Assembly (NCBI GenBank): GCA_003240755.1
Contig: QFNF01000007.1
Span: forward strand, 62,001-126,000
Direction of reading: 5' to 3'
Length of the DNA: 64,000 nucleotides
DNA from: Sphingomonas hengshuiensis
GTDB lineage: Bacteria > Pseudomonadota > Alphaproteobacteria > Sphingomonadales > Sphingomonadaceae
The position numbers and the translations under genes are program-made. Below are positions 25,712 to 33,541 of this stretch, piece after piece; positions within the stretch are counted from its first letter, which is position 1, and each line of letters opens with the position of its first letter. The notes under the pieces were generated by a model. The model saw only the letters and a program-made list of their open reading frames with translations. It had not been told where the DNA came from and searched no databases.

Positions 25712-26308
25712 TTATCCGCCTTCGCCGGGGACCATGCAAGCGACCAGCGCGGCGACCTGCACCTGTGTTGCGCCGATCGTGGTATCGGTGCGGATAATAT
25801 GGTGGGCGCGAGCGCGCTTTTCGCCGTCGGGCATCTGGGTCGCGAGGATCGCGGCAAACGCCGACTCGGTCATGCCGGGGCGGGCGAGGACACGGGCGCG
25901 CTGGATATCGGGCGCGGCGGAAACGACGGCAACGGAATCGCAGCGTGCATCGCCGCCGGTCTCGAACAGCAGGGGTATGTCGAGCACGACCAGCGGTGCG
26001 GCGGCATGGGTGTCGAGGAAGCGTTGGCGCTCGGCGGCGACGGCGGGATGGACGATCGCTTCGAGCCGACGGCGGGCGTCCGGGTCGTCGAAGATGCGAT
26101 CGCGAAGCGCGGCGCGGTCGAGGCCGGCGGGACCGGTCGTGCCGGGGAAGGCGGCCTCGATCGCCGGGAGCAGCGCGCCGTTTGGCCCTTGCAGGGCATG
26201 CACGGCGGCGTCGGCGTCGAACACCGGGACGCCGAGGTCGCGGAACATCGTCGCGACGGTCGATTTTCCCATGCCGATCGATCCGGTGAGGCCGAGGATA
26301 TGGGTCAC
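25712..26308 (-). CDS. coaE: Dephospho-CoA kinase
   Basis: This 198-residue P-loop kinase catalyses the last step of coenzyme A synthesis, phosphorylating the 3'-OH of dephospho-CoA. It starts MTHILGLTGSIGMGKSTV with the Walker A motif at about residues 8-16, then VPVFDADAAVH and VLDIPLLFETGGDARCD, all typical of CoaE. The ATG overlaps the aroE stop (ATGA). Confidence 0.96.
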   Translation of the reverse strand: MTHILGLTGSIGMGKSTVATMFRDLGVPVFDADAAVHALQGPNGALLPAIEAAFPGTTGPAGLDRAALRDRIFDDPDARRRLEAIVHPAVAAERQRFLDTHAAAPLVVLDIPLLFETGGDARCDSVAVVSAAPDIQRARVLARPGMTESAFAAILATQMPDGEKRARAHHIIRTDTTIGATQVQVAALVACMVPGEGG

Positions 26309-27114
26309 GCCAGCAACCGTTCCCGCAATTCCGCATCCCGGTCGCGCGGCGGCGCAACCCCGAAGAACAGTTCGAACGCCAGTGCCGCCTGGCCGACCAG
26401 CATTTCCAGGCCATCGACCGTATCCAGCCCGCGATCATGCGCCTGTACCAGCAGCGGAGTCTCGATCGGCGCGTACACCGCGTCATAGACCACTGCATCC
26501 TCGGACAGGGGGGCAAGGTCGATGGCGAGCGGCGGCTGGCCGGTCATGCCAAGCGTGCTGGCATTGACCAGCAGCCTGACCGCCGGCAGCGGCGCGGCGA
26601 GGGGGAGGGCGTCGCCCTTCAGCCCGAAGGTGGCGAGCAGCGCAGCGGCCTTCAGCGGGTTTCGGTTGAGCACCGTTACGCGACCGACGCCCAGTTTCGA
26701 CAGCGCAAACAGGATCGCCCGGCTCGCGCCGCCCGCGCCGATCACCGCGACCGGCTGGTTCGTCAGGTCGAGGCCGGCGATCGGCGCGTGGAAGCCGGCG
26801 GCGTCGGTATTGGTCCCGATCCAGTCGCCGTCCTGCCCACGGAACACGGTGTTGATCGCGCCGATCGAACCACGGACGTCTCCCGGATCGGCGACATGGT
26901 CGAGCGCGGCGAGCTTGTGCGGCACGGTGACGTTGCAGCCGCGCCAGTTCGGGTCGGTCCGACGCTCCGCGAAATAGGCGGTAAGGTCGTCGGGTTTCAC
27001 GAGGAACCTGCGATATTCGGCATCCAGCCCCAGTTGATCGAGCCAGAAGCCGTGGATCATCGGGGATTTCGAATGGGCGATCGGATCGCCGATCACTTCG
27101 GCATAGGGTTTCAT
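26305..27114 (-). CDS. aroE: Shikimate dehydrogenase
   Basis: This 269-residue enzyme of the shikimate pathway reduces 3-dehydroshikimate with NADPH. It starts MKPYAEVIGDPIAHSKSPMIH, with the shikimate-binding SKSP, then NVTVPHK (catalytic Lys), GAINTV and the NADP-binding VIGAGGASRA (about 128-137). The start is fixed by an ATG that overlaps the maf stop region and by the family N-terminus. Confidence 0.96.
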   Translation of the reverse strand: MKPYAEVIGDPIAHSKSPMIHGFWLDQLGLDAEYRRFLVKPDDLTAYFAERRTDPNWRGCNVTVPHKLAALDHVADPGDVRGSIGAINTVFRGQDGDWIGTNTDAAGFHAPIAGLDLTNQPVAVIGAGGASRAILFALSKLGVGRVTVLNRNPLKAAALLATFGLKGDALPLAAPLPAVRLLVNASTLGMTGQPPLAIDLAPLSEDAVVYDAVYAPIETPLLVQAHDRGLDTVDGLEMLVGQAALAFELFFGVAPPRDRDAELRERLLA

Positions 27115-27707
27115 GCGGGCAGCCTTCCCCGTTGGCGCAGATAGCGCGCGATTTCGAGCAACGGCATGCCGAGGATCGTCCAGTGATCGCCATCGATCCG
27201 GTCGAACAACTGCACGCCGCGACCCTCGATCCTGAAACAGCCGACACATCCGGCGATCGCCGGCCATTCGGCATCCAGATAGGATGCGATGAAGGCGTCG
27301 GACAGCGCGCGGACGGTCAGCTTCGCATGACCGATATGGCGCCATACCGGTCGCCCGCCCTCGACGAACACCGCCGCGCTGAACAGGTCGTGGCGCCCGC
27401 CCGACATGGCACGAAGGTGTGCGGCGGCATCCGCGCGATCCACCGGCTTGTCGAGCACGGTGCCATCGGCAAGTGCGACGACCGAATCCCCCCCCAATAC
27501 CATCGTACCGGGCACGCGGGTCGCGGCGCGCATCGCCTTCATCTCGGCCAGAGCATCGGCAAGGTCGCGCGGTTTCAGCGCCTCGGCCGACAGCGCGGCC
27601 TTGGCCGCCTCTTCGTCCAGCCCGCTCGCCATCGCGTCATGGGGAATGCCGGCCGCATCGAGCATCGCGCGACGGGTGGCACTCATCGAGGCAAGGACGA
27701 AGCTCAT
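27111..27707 (-). CDS. maf: Maf family nucleotide pyrophosphatase
   Basis: This 198-residue protein has the Maf/HAM1 fold: FVLASMSATRRAMLDAAGI (variant of the LASxSPRR motif, with SAT in place of SPR), GGDSVVALADGTVLDKP, RHDLFSAAVFVE and GCFRIEGRGVQLFDRIDGDHWTILGMPL. Maf proteins hydrolyse modified or canonical nucleoside triphosphates (dTTP, UTP, m7GTP types) to remove them from the pool. Which subtype this is cannot be told here. The start ATG overlaps the ppsR stop. Confidence 0.92.
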   Translation of the reverse strand: MSFVLASMSATRRAMLDAAGIPHDAMASGLDEEAAKAALSAEALKPRDLADALAEMKAMRAATRVPGTMVLGGDSVVALADGTVLDKPVDRADAAAHLRAMSGGRHDLFSAAVFVEGGRPVWRHIGHAKLTVRALSDAFIASYLDAEWPAIAGCVGCFRIEGRGVQLFDRIDGDHWTILGMPLLEIARYLRQRGRLPA

Positions 27708-28522
27708 GCCCGCTGCTCCAGCCTGCGATCGTTGCACAGGGTGATGATCGCCGCGGCGGTTTCCTCGATCGAGCGGCGGGTGACATCGATCACCGGCCAG
27801 CCATTATCGGCGAACATCCGCCGGGCATAGGACAGTTCCTTCACCACCGCATCCTGTTCGACATAGTCGGTGTCGGGCATCTGGTTGAGCGACAGCAGCC
27901 GGTTGCGGCGGATCGCGATCAGCCGGTCGGCGCTGGTGGTGAGGCCCACGACCAGCGGGTTCTTCAGGCCGAACAGGATCGCCGGTGGCGGGCTTTCCAC
28001 GACGATCGGAATGTTAGCGGTCTTGTAACCGCGATTGGCGAGGTAGATCGAAGTCGGCGTCTTGGACGAGCGGGACACCCCGGCCAGCACGATATCGGCC
28101 TCCTCCCAATCCTCCGACGCGATGCCGTCATCATGGGCGATCGTCCACTGGATCGCATCGACCCGCGCGAAATAGGCGGCGTCGAGGCTGTGCTGCCGGC
28201 CCGGCCGCGCCTTGGCCTCCTGCCCCAACAGGCTGGAGAGCGCGTTGCTGACCGCGTCCATCGGCGCGACGATCGGCAGGCCCAGCGCGGCGCAGCGTGC
28301 TTCCAGCATCCGGCGGATCGCCGGGTTGACCAGCGTGTAGAGTACCAGCCCGGGATTGACGGCAATCTCGGCCAGGATGCGTTCGAGATGCGTTTCGGAA
28401 CGCACCATCGGCCAGAAATGGCGCATCGTGTCGACATCGTCGAACTGCGCCAGCGCCGCCTTCGCGATATTCTCCAGCGTTTCGCCGGTGGAGTCGGACA
28501 GAAGGTGGAGGTGCAGCCGCAT
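27704..28522 (-). CDS. ppsR: Pyruvate dikinase regulatory protein (kinase/pyrophosphorylase)
   Basis: This 272-residue DUF299 protein starts MRLHLHLLSDSTGETLENIAKAALAQF and contains GVSRSSKTPTSIYLANRGYKTANIPIV (the phosphate-binding P-loop-like motif, about 148-174). The family inactivates pyruvate phosphate dikinase or PEP synthase by ADP-dependent phosphorylation and reactivates it by phosphorolysis. It is the first gene of the leftward run from the origin region, and its counterpart also flanks Cori in Caulobacter. Confidence 0.93.
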   Translation of the reverse strand: MRLHLHLLSDSTGETLENIAKAALAQFDDVDTMRHFWPMVRSETHLERILAEIAVNPGLVLYTLVNPAIRRMLEARCAALGLPIVAPMDAVSNALSSLLGQEAKARPGRQHSLDAAYFARVDAIQWTIAHDDGIASEDWEEADIVLAGVSRSSKTPTSIYLANRGYKTANIPIVVESPPPAILFGLKNPLVVGLTTSADRLIAIRRNRLLSLNQMPDTDYVEQDAVVKELSYARRMFADNGWPVIDVTRRSIEETAAAIITLCNDRRLEQRA

Positions 28523-28831
28523 GGGGCGCCTTTCTGCACAAGGCTGTGGATAAGTCGGGGGCAGGGGCTAGCGTAACTCGGACCCGCCGCCAAGCTGTGG
28601 GAAAACCGGTTTTCATGCCCAGCTTATCCACATTCCCGGCACAGGGGGCGATTCAACCAACAGGCTGTGGATAATGTGGACGACACCCCGTGAATCGGCG
28701 ACTTTGCGTGGGGTTCGCCCCGTCAATCTGTTGGCATTTCGGGTAATCCACCATAAGCCCCGATATCCACCGCCCAACCTCTTCCCACCATCTATCTAGA
28801 TTCTACTTTAATAGTAGAAGGAGCGACGACG
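28523..28831. other. Candidate chromosomal replication origin (oriC)
   Basis: This gene-free 309-base region lies between divergent ppsR and hemE. It holds perfect DnaA boxes at 28545-28553 (TGTGGATAA), 28624-28632 (TTATCCACA) and 28666-28674 (TGTGGATAA), a near-box TGTGGGAAA at 28596-28604, and weaker ones around 28744-28770. GANTC methylation-type sites occur at about 28651, 28692, 28799 and 28848. An AT-rich segment (28791-28819) may be the unwinding element. The hemE side and flanking gene order match Caulobacter Cori. Confidence 0.85.
28801..28819. promoter_or_regulatory. Inverted repeat in the hemE leader
   Basis: TTCTACTTTAATAGTAGAA is a perfect 7-bp inverted repeat with a 5-base centre. 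Its right arm overlaps the Shine-Dalgarno region (AGAAGGAG, 28816-28823), so folding in the mRNA could limit hemE translation. It is also the most AT-rich segment of the origin gap. Confidence 0.6.
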
Positions 28832-29863
28832 CTGACCGGTTCTCCTGATTCCAAACCGCTTCTCCGGGTGCTGGCCGGCGAGAAACCTGCCGTCCCGCCG
28901 CTCTGGCTCATGCGACAGGCCGGGCGCTATCTTCCCGAATATCGCGCGCTACGGGCGGACAAGGGCGGGTTCCTCGATCTCGTCAACGATCCCGCGGCAG
29001 CGACCGAGGTGACGTTGCAACCCCTGCGCCGGTTCGCGTTCGACGGGGCGATCCTGTTCAGCGACATCCTGATGGTGCCGAACGCGCTGGGACAGAAACT
29101 GTGGTTCGAAACGGGTGAGGGGCCACGGCTTGCCCCCGAACTGCGCACGCGTGCGGCGATCGATGCACTGGTGCCGGACGCTGCGATCCTCGACCCGGTC
29201 TATGCGACGGTGCGTGGCGTGGCCGCCGCCCTGCCGCCGTCCACGACCTTCCTGGGCTTCGCAGGATCGCCGTGGACGGTCGCCACCTACATGATCGCGG
29301 GCAGGGGTAGTCGCGAGCAGGCCGAGGCGCGCAGGATGGCCTATGGCGACCCTGGGGCGGTGCAGGAACTGATCGACCGGATCGTCGCGATGACGGTCGA
29401 TTACCTTGCCGGACAGGTCGCGGCCGGGGTCGAGGCAGTGCAGTTGTTCGACAGTTGGTCGGGCAGCCTTGCCCCGGCTGAGTTCGAACGCTGGGTCATC
29501 GCGCCGACGGTGGCGATCGTCGAGCGCCTGCGCGCGCGGGTGCATGTGCCGATCATCGGCTTCCCCAAGGGCGCAGGCGGCAAGCTCGCCGCCTATGCGC
29601 GTGAAACGGGCGTCGACGCGATCGGGCTGGACGAGACGGTCGATCCGGCCTGGGCGAACACGCAGTTACCCGCAGGCCTGCCGGTACAGGGCAATCTCGA
29701 CCCGTTGCTGCTGATCGCCGGTGGCGCGGCGCTCGACGCGGGGGTCGACCGGGTGCTCGCGGCCTTTGCGGACCGACCGCATGTGTTCAATCTGGGGCAC
29801 GGCATCCAGCAGGATACGCCGATCGCGCATGTCGAGCGGCTGGTCGCGCGGGTACGCGCATGA
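28832..29863 (+). CDS. hemE: Uroporphyrinogen decarboxylase, probable CTG start
   Basis: This enzyme decarboxylates uroporphyrinogen III to coproporphyrinogen III in haem synthesis. It contains PLWLMRQAGRYLPEYRALR (substrate arginine and catalytic region), FSDILMVPNALG, and the C-terminal FNLGHGIQQDTPIAHVERLVARVRA. The family N-terminus (TGSPDSKPLLRVLAGEKP) requires a start at CTG 28832, eight bases after AGAAGGAG; the next standard codon, GTG 28868, would trim 12 conserved-type residues. This gives 343 residues, the family norm. It overlaps hemJ by ATGA. Confidence 0.92.
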   Translation: MTGSPDSKPLLRVLAGEKPAVPPLWLMRQAGRYLPEYRALRADKGGFLDLVNDPAAATEVTLQPLRRFAFDGAILFSDILMVPNALGQKLWFETGEGPRLAPELRTRAAIDALVPDAAILDPVYATVRGVAAALPPSTTFLGFAGSPWTVATYMIAGRGSREQAEARRMAYGDPGAVQELIDRIVAMTVDYLAGQVAAGVEAVQLFDSWSGSLAPAEFERWVIAPTVAIVERLRARVHVPIIGFPKGAGGKLAAYARETGVDAIGLDETVDPAWANTQLPAGLPVQGNLDPLLLIAGGAALDAGVDRVLAAFADRPHVFNLGHGIQQDTPIAHVERLVARVRA

Positions 29864-30315
29864 GCGGGTTTCTGGGGGCTGCCTATCCGTGGGTGAAGGC
29901 GGGGCATATCGTCTTCGTCATCTTCTGGATGGCGGGGCTGTTCATGCTGCCGCGCTATCTGGTGCATCATCAGGAAGGGCTGGACGATCCCGCCGAACCG
30001 CCACGCTGGATCAGGCGCGAAGCGTTGCTGCGCCGGATGATCCTGACCCCGGCGATGGTGATCGTGTGGGTGCTGGGACTGCTGCTGGCGGCCAATGTCG
30101 GGCTGTTCGACGGGGGCGCGGGGCTGGGGTGGCTCCACGCCAAGTTGCTCGTCGTCGTGCTGCTCAGCGGCTATCATGGCTGGGCGGTCGGCTATGCCAG
30201 GAAGCTGGCGGCGGGGCGGCCGACATTGACGGCGCGGCAGTTGCGGCTGGCGAACGAACTGCCGGCGCTGGCGGCGATCGCGGCGGTGGTGCTGGCAGTG
30301 GTCAAGCCGTTCTAG
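29860..30315 (+). CDS. hemJ: Protoporphyrinogen oxidase HemJ
   Basis: This 151-residue membrane protein has four predicted helices and starts with GAAYPWVKAGHIVFVIFWMAGLFMLPRYLVHH (conserved His residues likely to bind haem or act in catalysis). It ends ANELPALAAIAAVVLAVVKPF. HemJ oxidises protoporphyrinogen IX to protoporphyrin IX, the penultimate haem step, in bacteria that lack HemG or HemY. The ATG overlaps the hemE stop, giving a two-gene haem unit. Confidence 0.93.
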   Translation: MSGFLGAAYPWVKAGHIVFVIFWMAGLFMLPRYLVHHQEGLDDPAEPPRWIRREALLRRMILTPAMVIVWVLGLLLAANVGLFDGGAGLGWLHAKLLVVVLLSGYHGWAVGYARKLAAGRPTLTARQLRLANELPALAAIAAVVLAVVKPF

Positions 30316-30514
30316 ACCAGCGGCGCCGTCTCGTGGGCAGGCTGCCGGGCCCGACCCGGCGGACGAGCTTCGCCGGCTCCGCTTGACTTGCACGCGCCCG
30401 CCACCTAGGTCGAACCTCAGTGGTGCCCGGTCCTCGGTGCGCCCGTCCCAGCCGCTTGTGTCCGCTTAATGTTGCCGACCTTGCCTCTACCTCGCTGATC
30501 TGGACCACCCCCCG
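30316..30514 (+). promoter_or_regulatory. Leader region before rho
   Basis: This 199-base gap before rho has GC-rich folded structure, for example CCGGGCCCGACCCGG around 30347-30361. I see no gene, no DnaA box or parS site, and no strong Shine-Dalgarno directly before the rho ATG. It may carry the rho leader, which is autoregulated in E. coli by Rho itself. Confidence 0.5.
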
Positions 30515-31771
30515 ATGCATCTCAAAGACTTAAAGAAACACGCCCCCGCCGAACTGGTCTCGATGGCCGAGGAGCTGGGCGTCGAAGGCGCATCGACGAT
30601 GCGCAAGCAGGACCTCATGTTCGCGATCCTGAAGGCGCGCGCCGAAAATGGCGAACAGATCATGGGCGTCGGCACGATCGAGGTACTGCAGGACGGATTC
30701 GGCTTTCTGCGCAGCCCGGAGGCGAATTATCTCGCCGGGCCGGACGATATCTATGTCTCGCCCAACCAGGTGCGCAAGCACGGCCTGCGTACCGGCGACA
30801 CGGTCGAGGGCGAAGTCCGCGCGCCCAAGGATGGCGAACGCTATTTCGCGCTGAGCAAGCTGGTATCGGTCAATTTCGACGATCCCGATGCGGTCCGCCA
30901 CCGGGTCAATTTCGACAATCTGACGCCGCTCTATCCCGAAGCCAAGCTGACGCTCGACCAGCTTGATCCGACGATCAAGGACAAGTCGGCGCGGGTGATC
31001 GACATCGTCAGCCCGCAGGGCAAGGGCCAGCGCACGCTGATCGTCGCCCCGCCGCGCGTCGGCAAGACCGTCATGTTGCAGAACATGGCCAAGGCGATCA
31101 CCGACAACCACCCCGAAGTGTTCCTGATCGTCCTGCTGATCGACGAACGTCCCGAGGAAGTGACCGACATGCAGCGCAGCGTGAAGGGCGAGGTCATCTC
31201 CTCTACCTTCGACGAACCGGCGCAGCGCCACGTCCAGGTCGCCGAAATGGTGATCGAGAAGGCCAAGCGCCTCGTCGAGCACAAGAAGGACGTCGTGATC
31301 CTGCTCGATTCGATCACCCGCCTCGGCCGCGCCTACAATACGGTCGTCCCGTCGTCGGGCAAGGTGCTGACCGGCGGTGTCGATGCCAACGCCCTGCAGC
31401 GGCCCAAGCGCTTCTTCGGCGCGGCGCGCAACATCGAGGAGGGCGGCTCGCTGTCGATCATCGCCACCGCGCTGATCGACACCGGCAGCCGCATGGACGA
31501 GGTGATCTTCGAGGAGTTCAAGGGCACCGGCAATTCCGAAATCGTCCTCGACCGCAAGGTGGCGGACAAGCGCATCTTCCCGGCGCTGGACGTCGGCAAG
31601 TCCGGCACCCGCAAGGAAGAGCTGCTGGTCGACAAGACCAAGCTCAGCAAGATGTGGGTGCTGCGCCGCATCCTGATGCAGATGGGCACGATCGACGCGA
31701 TGGAGTTCCTGCTCGACAAGATGAAGAATTCGAAGACCAACGAGGACTTCTTCGACAGCATGAATCAGTGA
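30515..31771 (+). CDS. rho: Transcription termination factor Rho
   Basis: This 418-residue hexameric RNA helicase has the N-terminal [23 protein letters not shown], a cold-shock-like RNA-binding domain with [12 protein letters not shown], and the ATPase core with [14 protein letters not shown] (Walker A, about 175-190), [15 protein letters not shown] (Walker B and Q-loop) and the R-loop region. It ends [35 protein letters not shown]. It terminates Rho-dependent transcripts. The gene stands near Cori in Caulobacter too. A terminator follows at 31820. Confidence 0.98.
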   Translation: MHLKDLKKHAPAELVSMAEELGVEGASTMRKQDLMFAILKARAENGEQIMGVGTIEVLQDGFGFLRSPEANYLAGPDDIYVSPNQVRKHGLRTGDTVEGEVRAPKDGERYFALSKLVSVNFDDPDAVRHRVNFDNLTPLYPEAKLTLDQLDPTIKDKSARVIDIVSPQGKGQRTLIVAPPRVGKTVMLQNMAKAITDNHPEVFLIVLLIDERPEEVTDMQRSVKGEVISSTFDEPAQRHVQVAEMVIEKAKRLVEHKKDVVILLDSITRLGRAYNTVVPSSGKVLTGGVDANALQRPKRFFGAARNIEEGGSLSIIATALIDTGSRMDEVIFEEFKGTGNSEIVLDRKVADKRIFPALDVGKSGTRKEELLVDKTKLSKMWVLRRILMQMGTIDAMEFLLDKMKNSKTNEDFFDSMNQ

Positions 31772-31819
31772 TCGAGCGCGCCCTGCGACATGCTGTCGCA
31801 GGAGACGCGCCGATCGAAC

Positions 31820-31854
31820 CGCCCGCCTTTTCCACAGGGGAAGGCGGGCGTTTT
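31820..31854 (+). terminator. Intrinsic terminator after rho
   Basis: CGCCCGCCTT and AAGGCGGGCG form a 10-bp stem with an 11-base loop, followed by TTTT. It ends about 80 bases after the rho stop. Confidence 0.9.
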
Positions 31855-31860
31855 CGTATC

Positions 31861-31915
31861 TCACGCCAAGGCGCTCCGGGACTGGAGATCCCAGCCTGTG
31901 CTGGGGTGACGTGAT
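31861..31915. repeat. Half-palindromic repeat of a second type
   Basis: TCACGCC at the left and the right part GGTGACGTGA flank the stem-like CTGGAGATCCCAG, and CCCAGCCTGTGCTGGGG is a second dyad. It resembles a widespread sphingomonad intergenic repeat (CGTCACCCCAGC type, read on the minus strand). Only one copy was noticed in the window; it follows the rho terminator. Confidence 0.55.
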
Positions 31916-32006
31916 ACGGCAACAGCGTGACGGATTATCGTCCCGTTATCGCCATCCACAGCTTTTCCCCCTATCATCCCCCGATCACACGCACGGGATG
32001 CAATTC

Positions 32007-32237
32007 ATGAAGATCAACGTCGAAGTCGATTGCACCCCGGAGGAAGCACGCCGCGCGATGGGCCTGCCCGACTTCACGCCGGTCCATGAGCGCTACGTCG
32101 CGATGCTGACCGAGACGATGGAGAAGGGAGCCAGCCCCGAATTGCTCGATCAGATGATGAAGAGCTGGGCGCCGATGGGCGAGGCGGGCATGAGTTTCTG
32201 GCGCAAGATGTTCGAGACGGCGGGTCGTGGCGGCTGA
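32007..32237 (+). CDS. DUF6489 family protein
   Basis: This 76-residue acidic protein starts MKINVEVDCTPEEARRAMGLPDFTPVHERYVAMLTETMEKG and ends with WAPMGEAGMSFWRKMF. The family is small and alphaproteobacterial, often next to mnmE or phasin-like genes, and has no proven function. An in-frame ATG three codons earlier (31998) is an alternative start. It overlaps mnmE by 11 bases, so it is coupled to it. Confidence 0.85.
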   Translation: MKINVEVDCTPEEARRAMGLPDFTPVHERYVAMLTETMEKGASPELLDQMMKSWAPMGEAGMSFWRKMFETAGRGG

Positions 32238-33516
32238 CACCATCTTTGCGGTGTCGAGCGGGCGGCCGCCCGCCGCGATCGCGGTGCTGCGTATATCGGG
32301 GGGCGGGGCGATCGCTGCGGCGATGCGGCTGGCCGGCACGCTGCCGGAACCGCGACGTGCCGGGGTCCGGGCGCTGCGCGATCCGGTGGATAACCGACTG
32401 CTCGATCGTGCGCTGGTGCTGGTGTTTCCGGGGCCGGCGACGGCGACCGGCGAGGATCTGATCGAGCTGCACCTGCATGGCGGACGCGCGGTGGTCGCCG
32501 GCGTCGAACGCGCGCTGTCCGGTCTGCCCGGGTTGCGTGCAGCCGAACCGGGGGAGTTTACCCGCCGCGCCCTGATGCATGGTCGTATCGACCTGACCGA
32601 AGCGGAGGGGCTGGGTGATCTGCTGTCGGCCGAGACCGACGCGCAGCGGCAGATGGCGCTGGCGAACAGCGACGGCCGGTTGCGGCGGGCGGTGGCCGGC
32701 TGGGCGGCGACGGCAATCCGGTTGTCGGCGATGGTCGAGGCGGTGCTGGACCATACCGATGAGGATGATGTCGATGGCAGCGACACCGTGCTGGTCGGCG
32801 TACGGGGGGATGCCGCGGCGCTGGCGGGCGAGATCGCGACGGTATTGGCGGTTCCGCCGGTCGAACGGTTGCGGGACGGTATCCGCGTCGTGCTGGCCGG
32901 TCCGCCCAATGCCGGCAAGTCGACCCTGCTCAACGCACTGGTGGGCCGTGAAGCGGCGATCGTGTCGCCGCTGGCGGGTACCACGCGCGACGTGATCGAG
33001 ATTCCCGTCACCCGCGACGGGGTGGCATGGCTGTTCCTCGATACCGCCGGGCTGCGCGACGACAGCGACGATCCGGTCGAGCGGATCGGCATCGATCGCG
33101 CGTCCGGATCGATCGCGACGTCGGATATCGTGCTGTGGCTGGGGAAGGACGCGCCGCCTGCGAACGCGCGGGCAATTCCGCTTCAGCCACAGGCGGATAT
33201 TTGCCAATTTCCTGCGCAGGATCGCCTGGCGGTGTCCGCCGTGACGGGGCAGGGGATCGACCGGCTATGGGAGGCATTGGGTGCCGAAGCGGCGGCGCTG
33301 TTGCCGAAGGTTGACGAACTGTCGCTCAACCGGCGGCAGGCCCGTCATGCCGATGCAGCAGCGGGTGCGCTGAACCGTGCTGCGACGCAGGACGATCCGC
33401 TGTTGCTGGCCGAAGAATTGCGCTATGCGGTACAGGCATTCGCGGCACTGACCGGAATGCGCGCGACCGAGGCGGTCCTCGACGATCTGTTCGGTCGCTT
33501 CTGTATCGGCAAATAA
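32227..33516 (+). CDS. mnmE: tRNA uridine-5-carboxymethylaminomethyl modification GTPase MnmE
   Basis: This 429-residue protein starts with [28 protein letters not shown]. It has the N-terminal tetrahydrofolate-binding domain ([39 protein letters not shown]), then a GTPase domain with [32 protein letters not shown] (about 220-252) and DTAGLRD, and the C-terminal FCIGK with the catalytic Cys. With MnmG it modifies the wobble uridine of several tRNAs. A parS-like site lies in the 25-base gap after it. Confidence 0.96.
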   Translation: MAADTIFAVSSGRPPAAIAVLRISGGGAIAAAMRLAGTLPEPRRAGVRALRDPVDNRLLDRALVLVFPGPATATGEDLIELHLHGGRAVVAGVERALSGLPGLRAAEPGEFTRRALMHGRIDLTEAEGLGDLLSAETDAQRQMALANSDGRLRRAVAGWAATAIRLSAMVEAVLDHTDEDDVDGSDTVLVGVRGDAAALAGEIATVLAVPPVERLRDGIRVVLAGPPNAGKSTLLNALVGREAAIVSPLAGTTRDVIEIPVTRDGVAWLFLDTAGLRDDSDDPVERIGIDRASGSIATSDIVLWLGKDAPPANARAIPLQPQADICQFPAQDRLAVSAVTGQGIDRLWEALGAEAAALLPKVDELSLNRRQARHADAAAGALNRAATQDDPLLLAEELRYAVQAFAALTGMRATEAVLDDLFGRFCIGK

Positions 33517-33532
33517 CGTTCCACGTGGAACC
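33517..33532. promoter_or_regulatory. Candidate parS site between mnmE and mnmG
   Basis: CGTTCCACGTGGAACC is a perfect palindrome over the 14 central bases (GTTCCACGTGGAAC) and matches the ParB site TGTTCCACGTGGAACA except at the two outer positions. It lies about 2.5 kb from parA. Confidence 0.85.
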
Positions 33533-33541
33533 ACGAGCAGC

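Noticed and set aside
28832..28834. hemE as a truncated or pseudogene because it lacks an ATG
   Set aside because: The enzyme is full-length from CTG with all conserved regions, and hemJ overlaps its stop normally.
30302..30520. Minus-strand open frame in the rho leader
   Set aside because: Short, low-complexity, no recognisable family, and overlaps the start of rho.
31820..31850. DnaA-box-like TTTTCCACA near the rho terminator
   Set aside because: It is part of the terminator stem-loop; a single degenerate match is weak evidence for DnaA binding.
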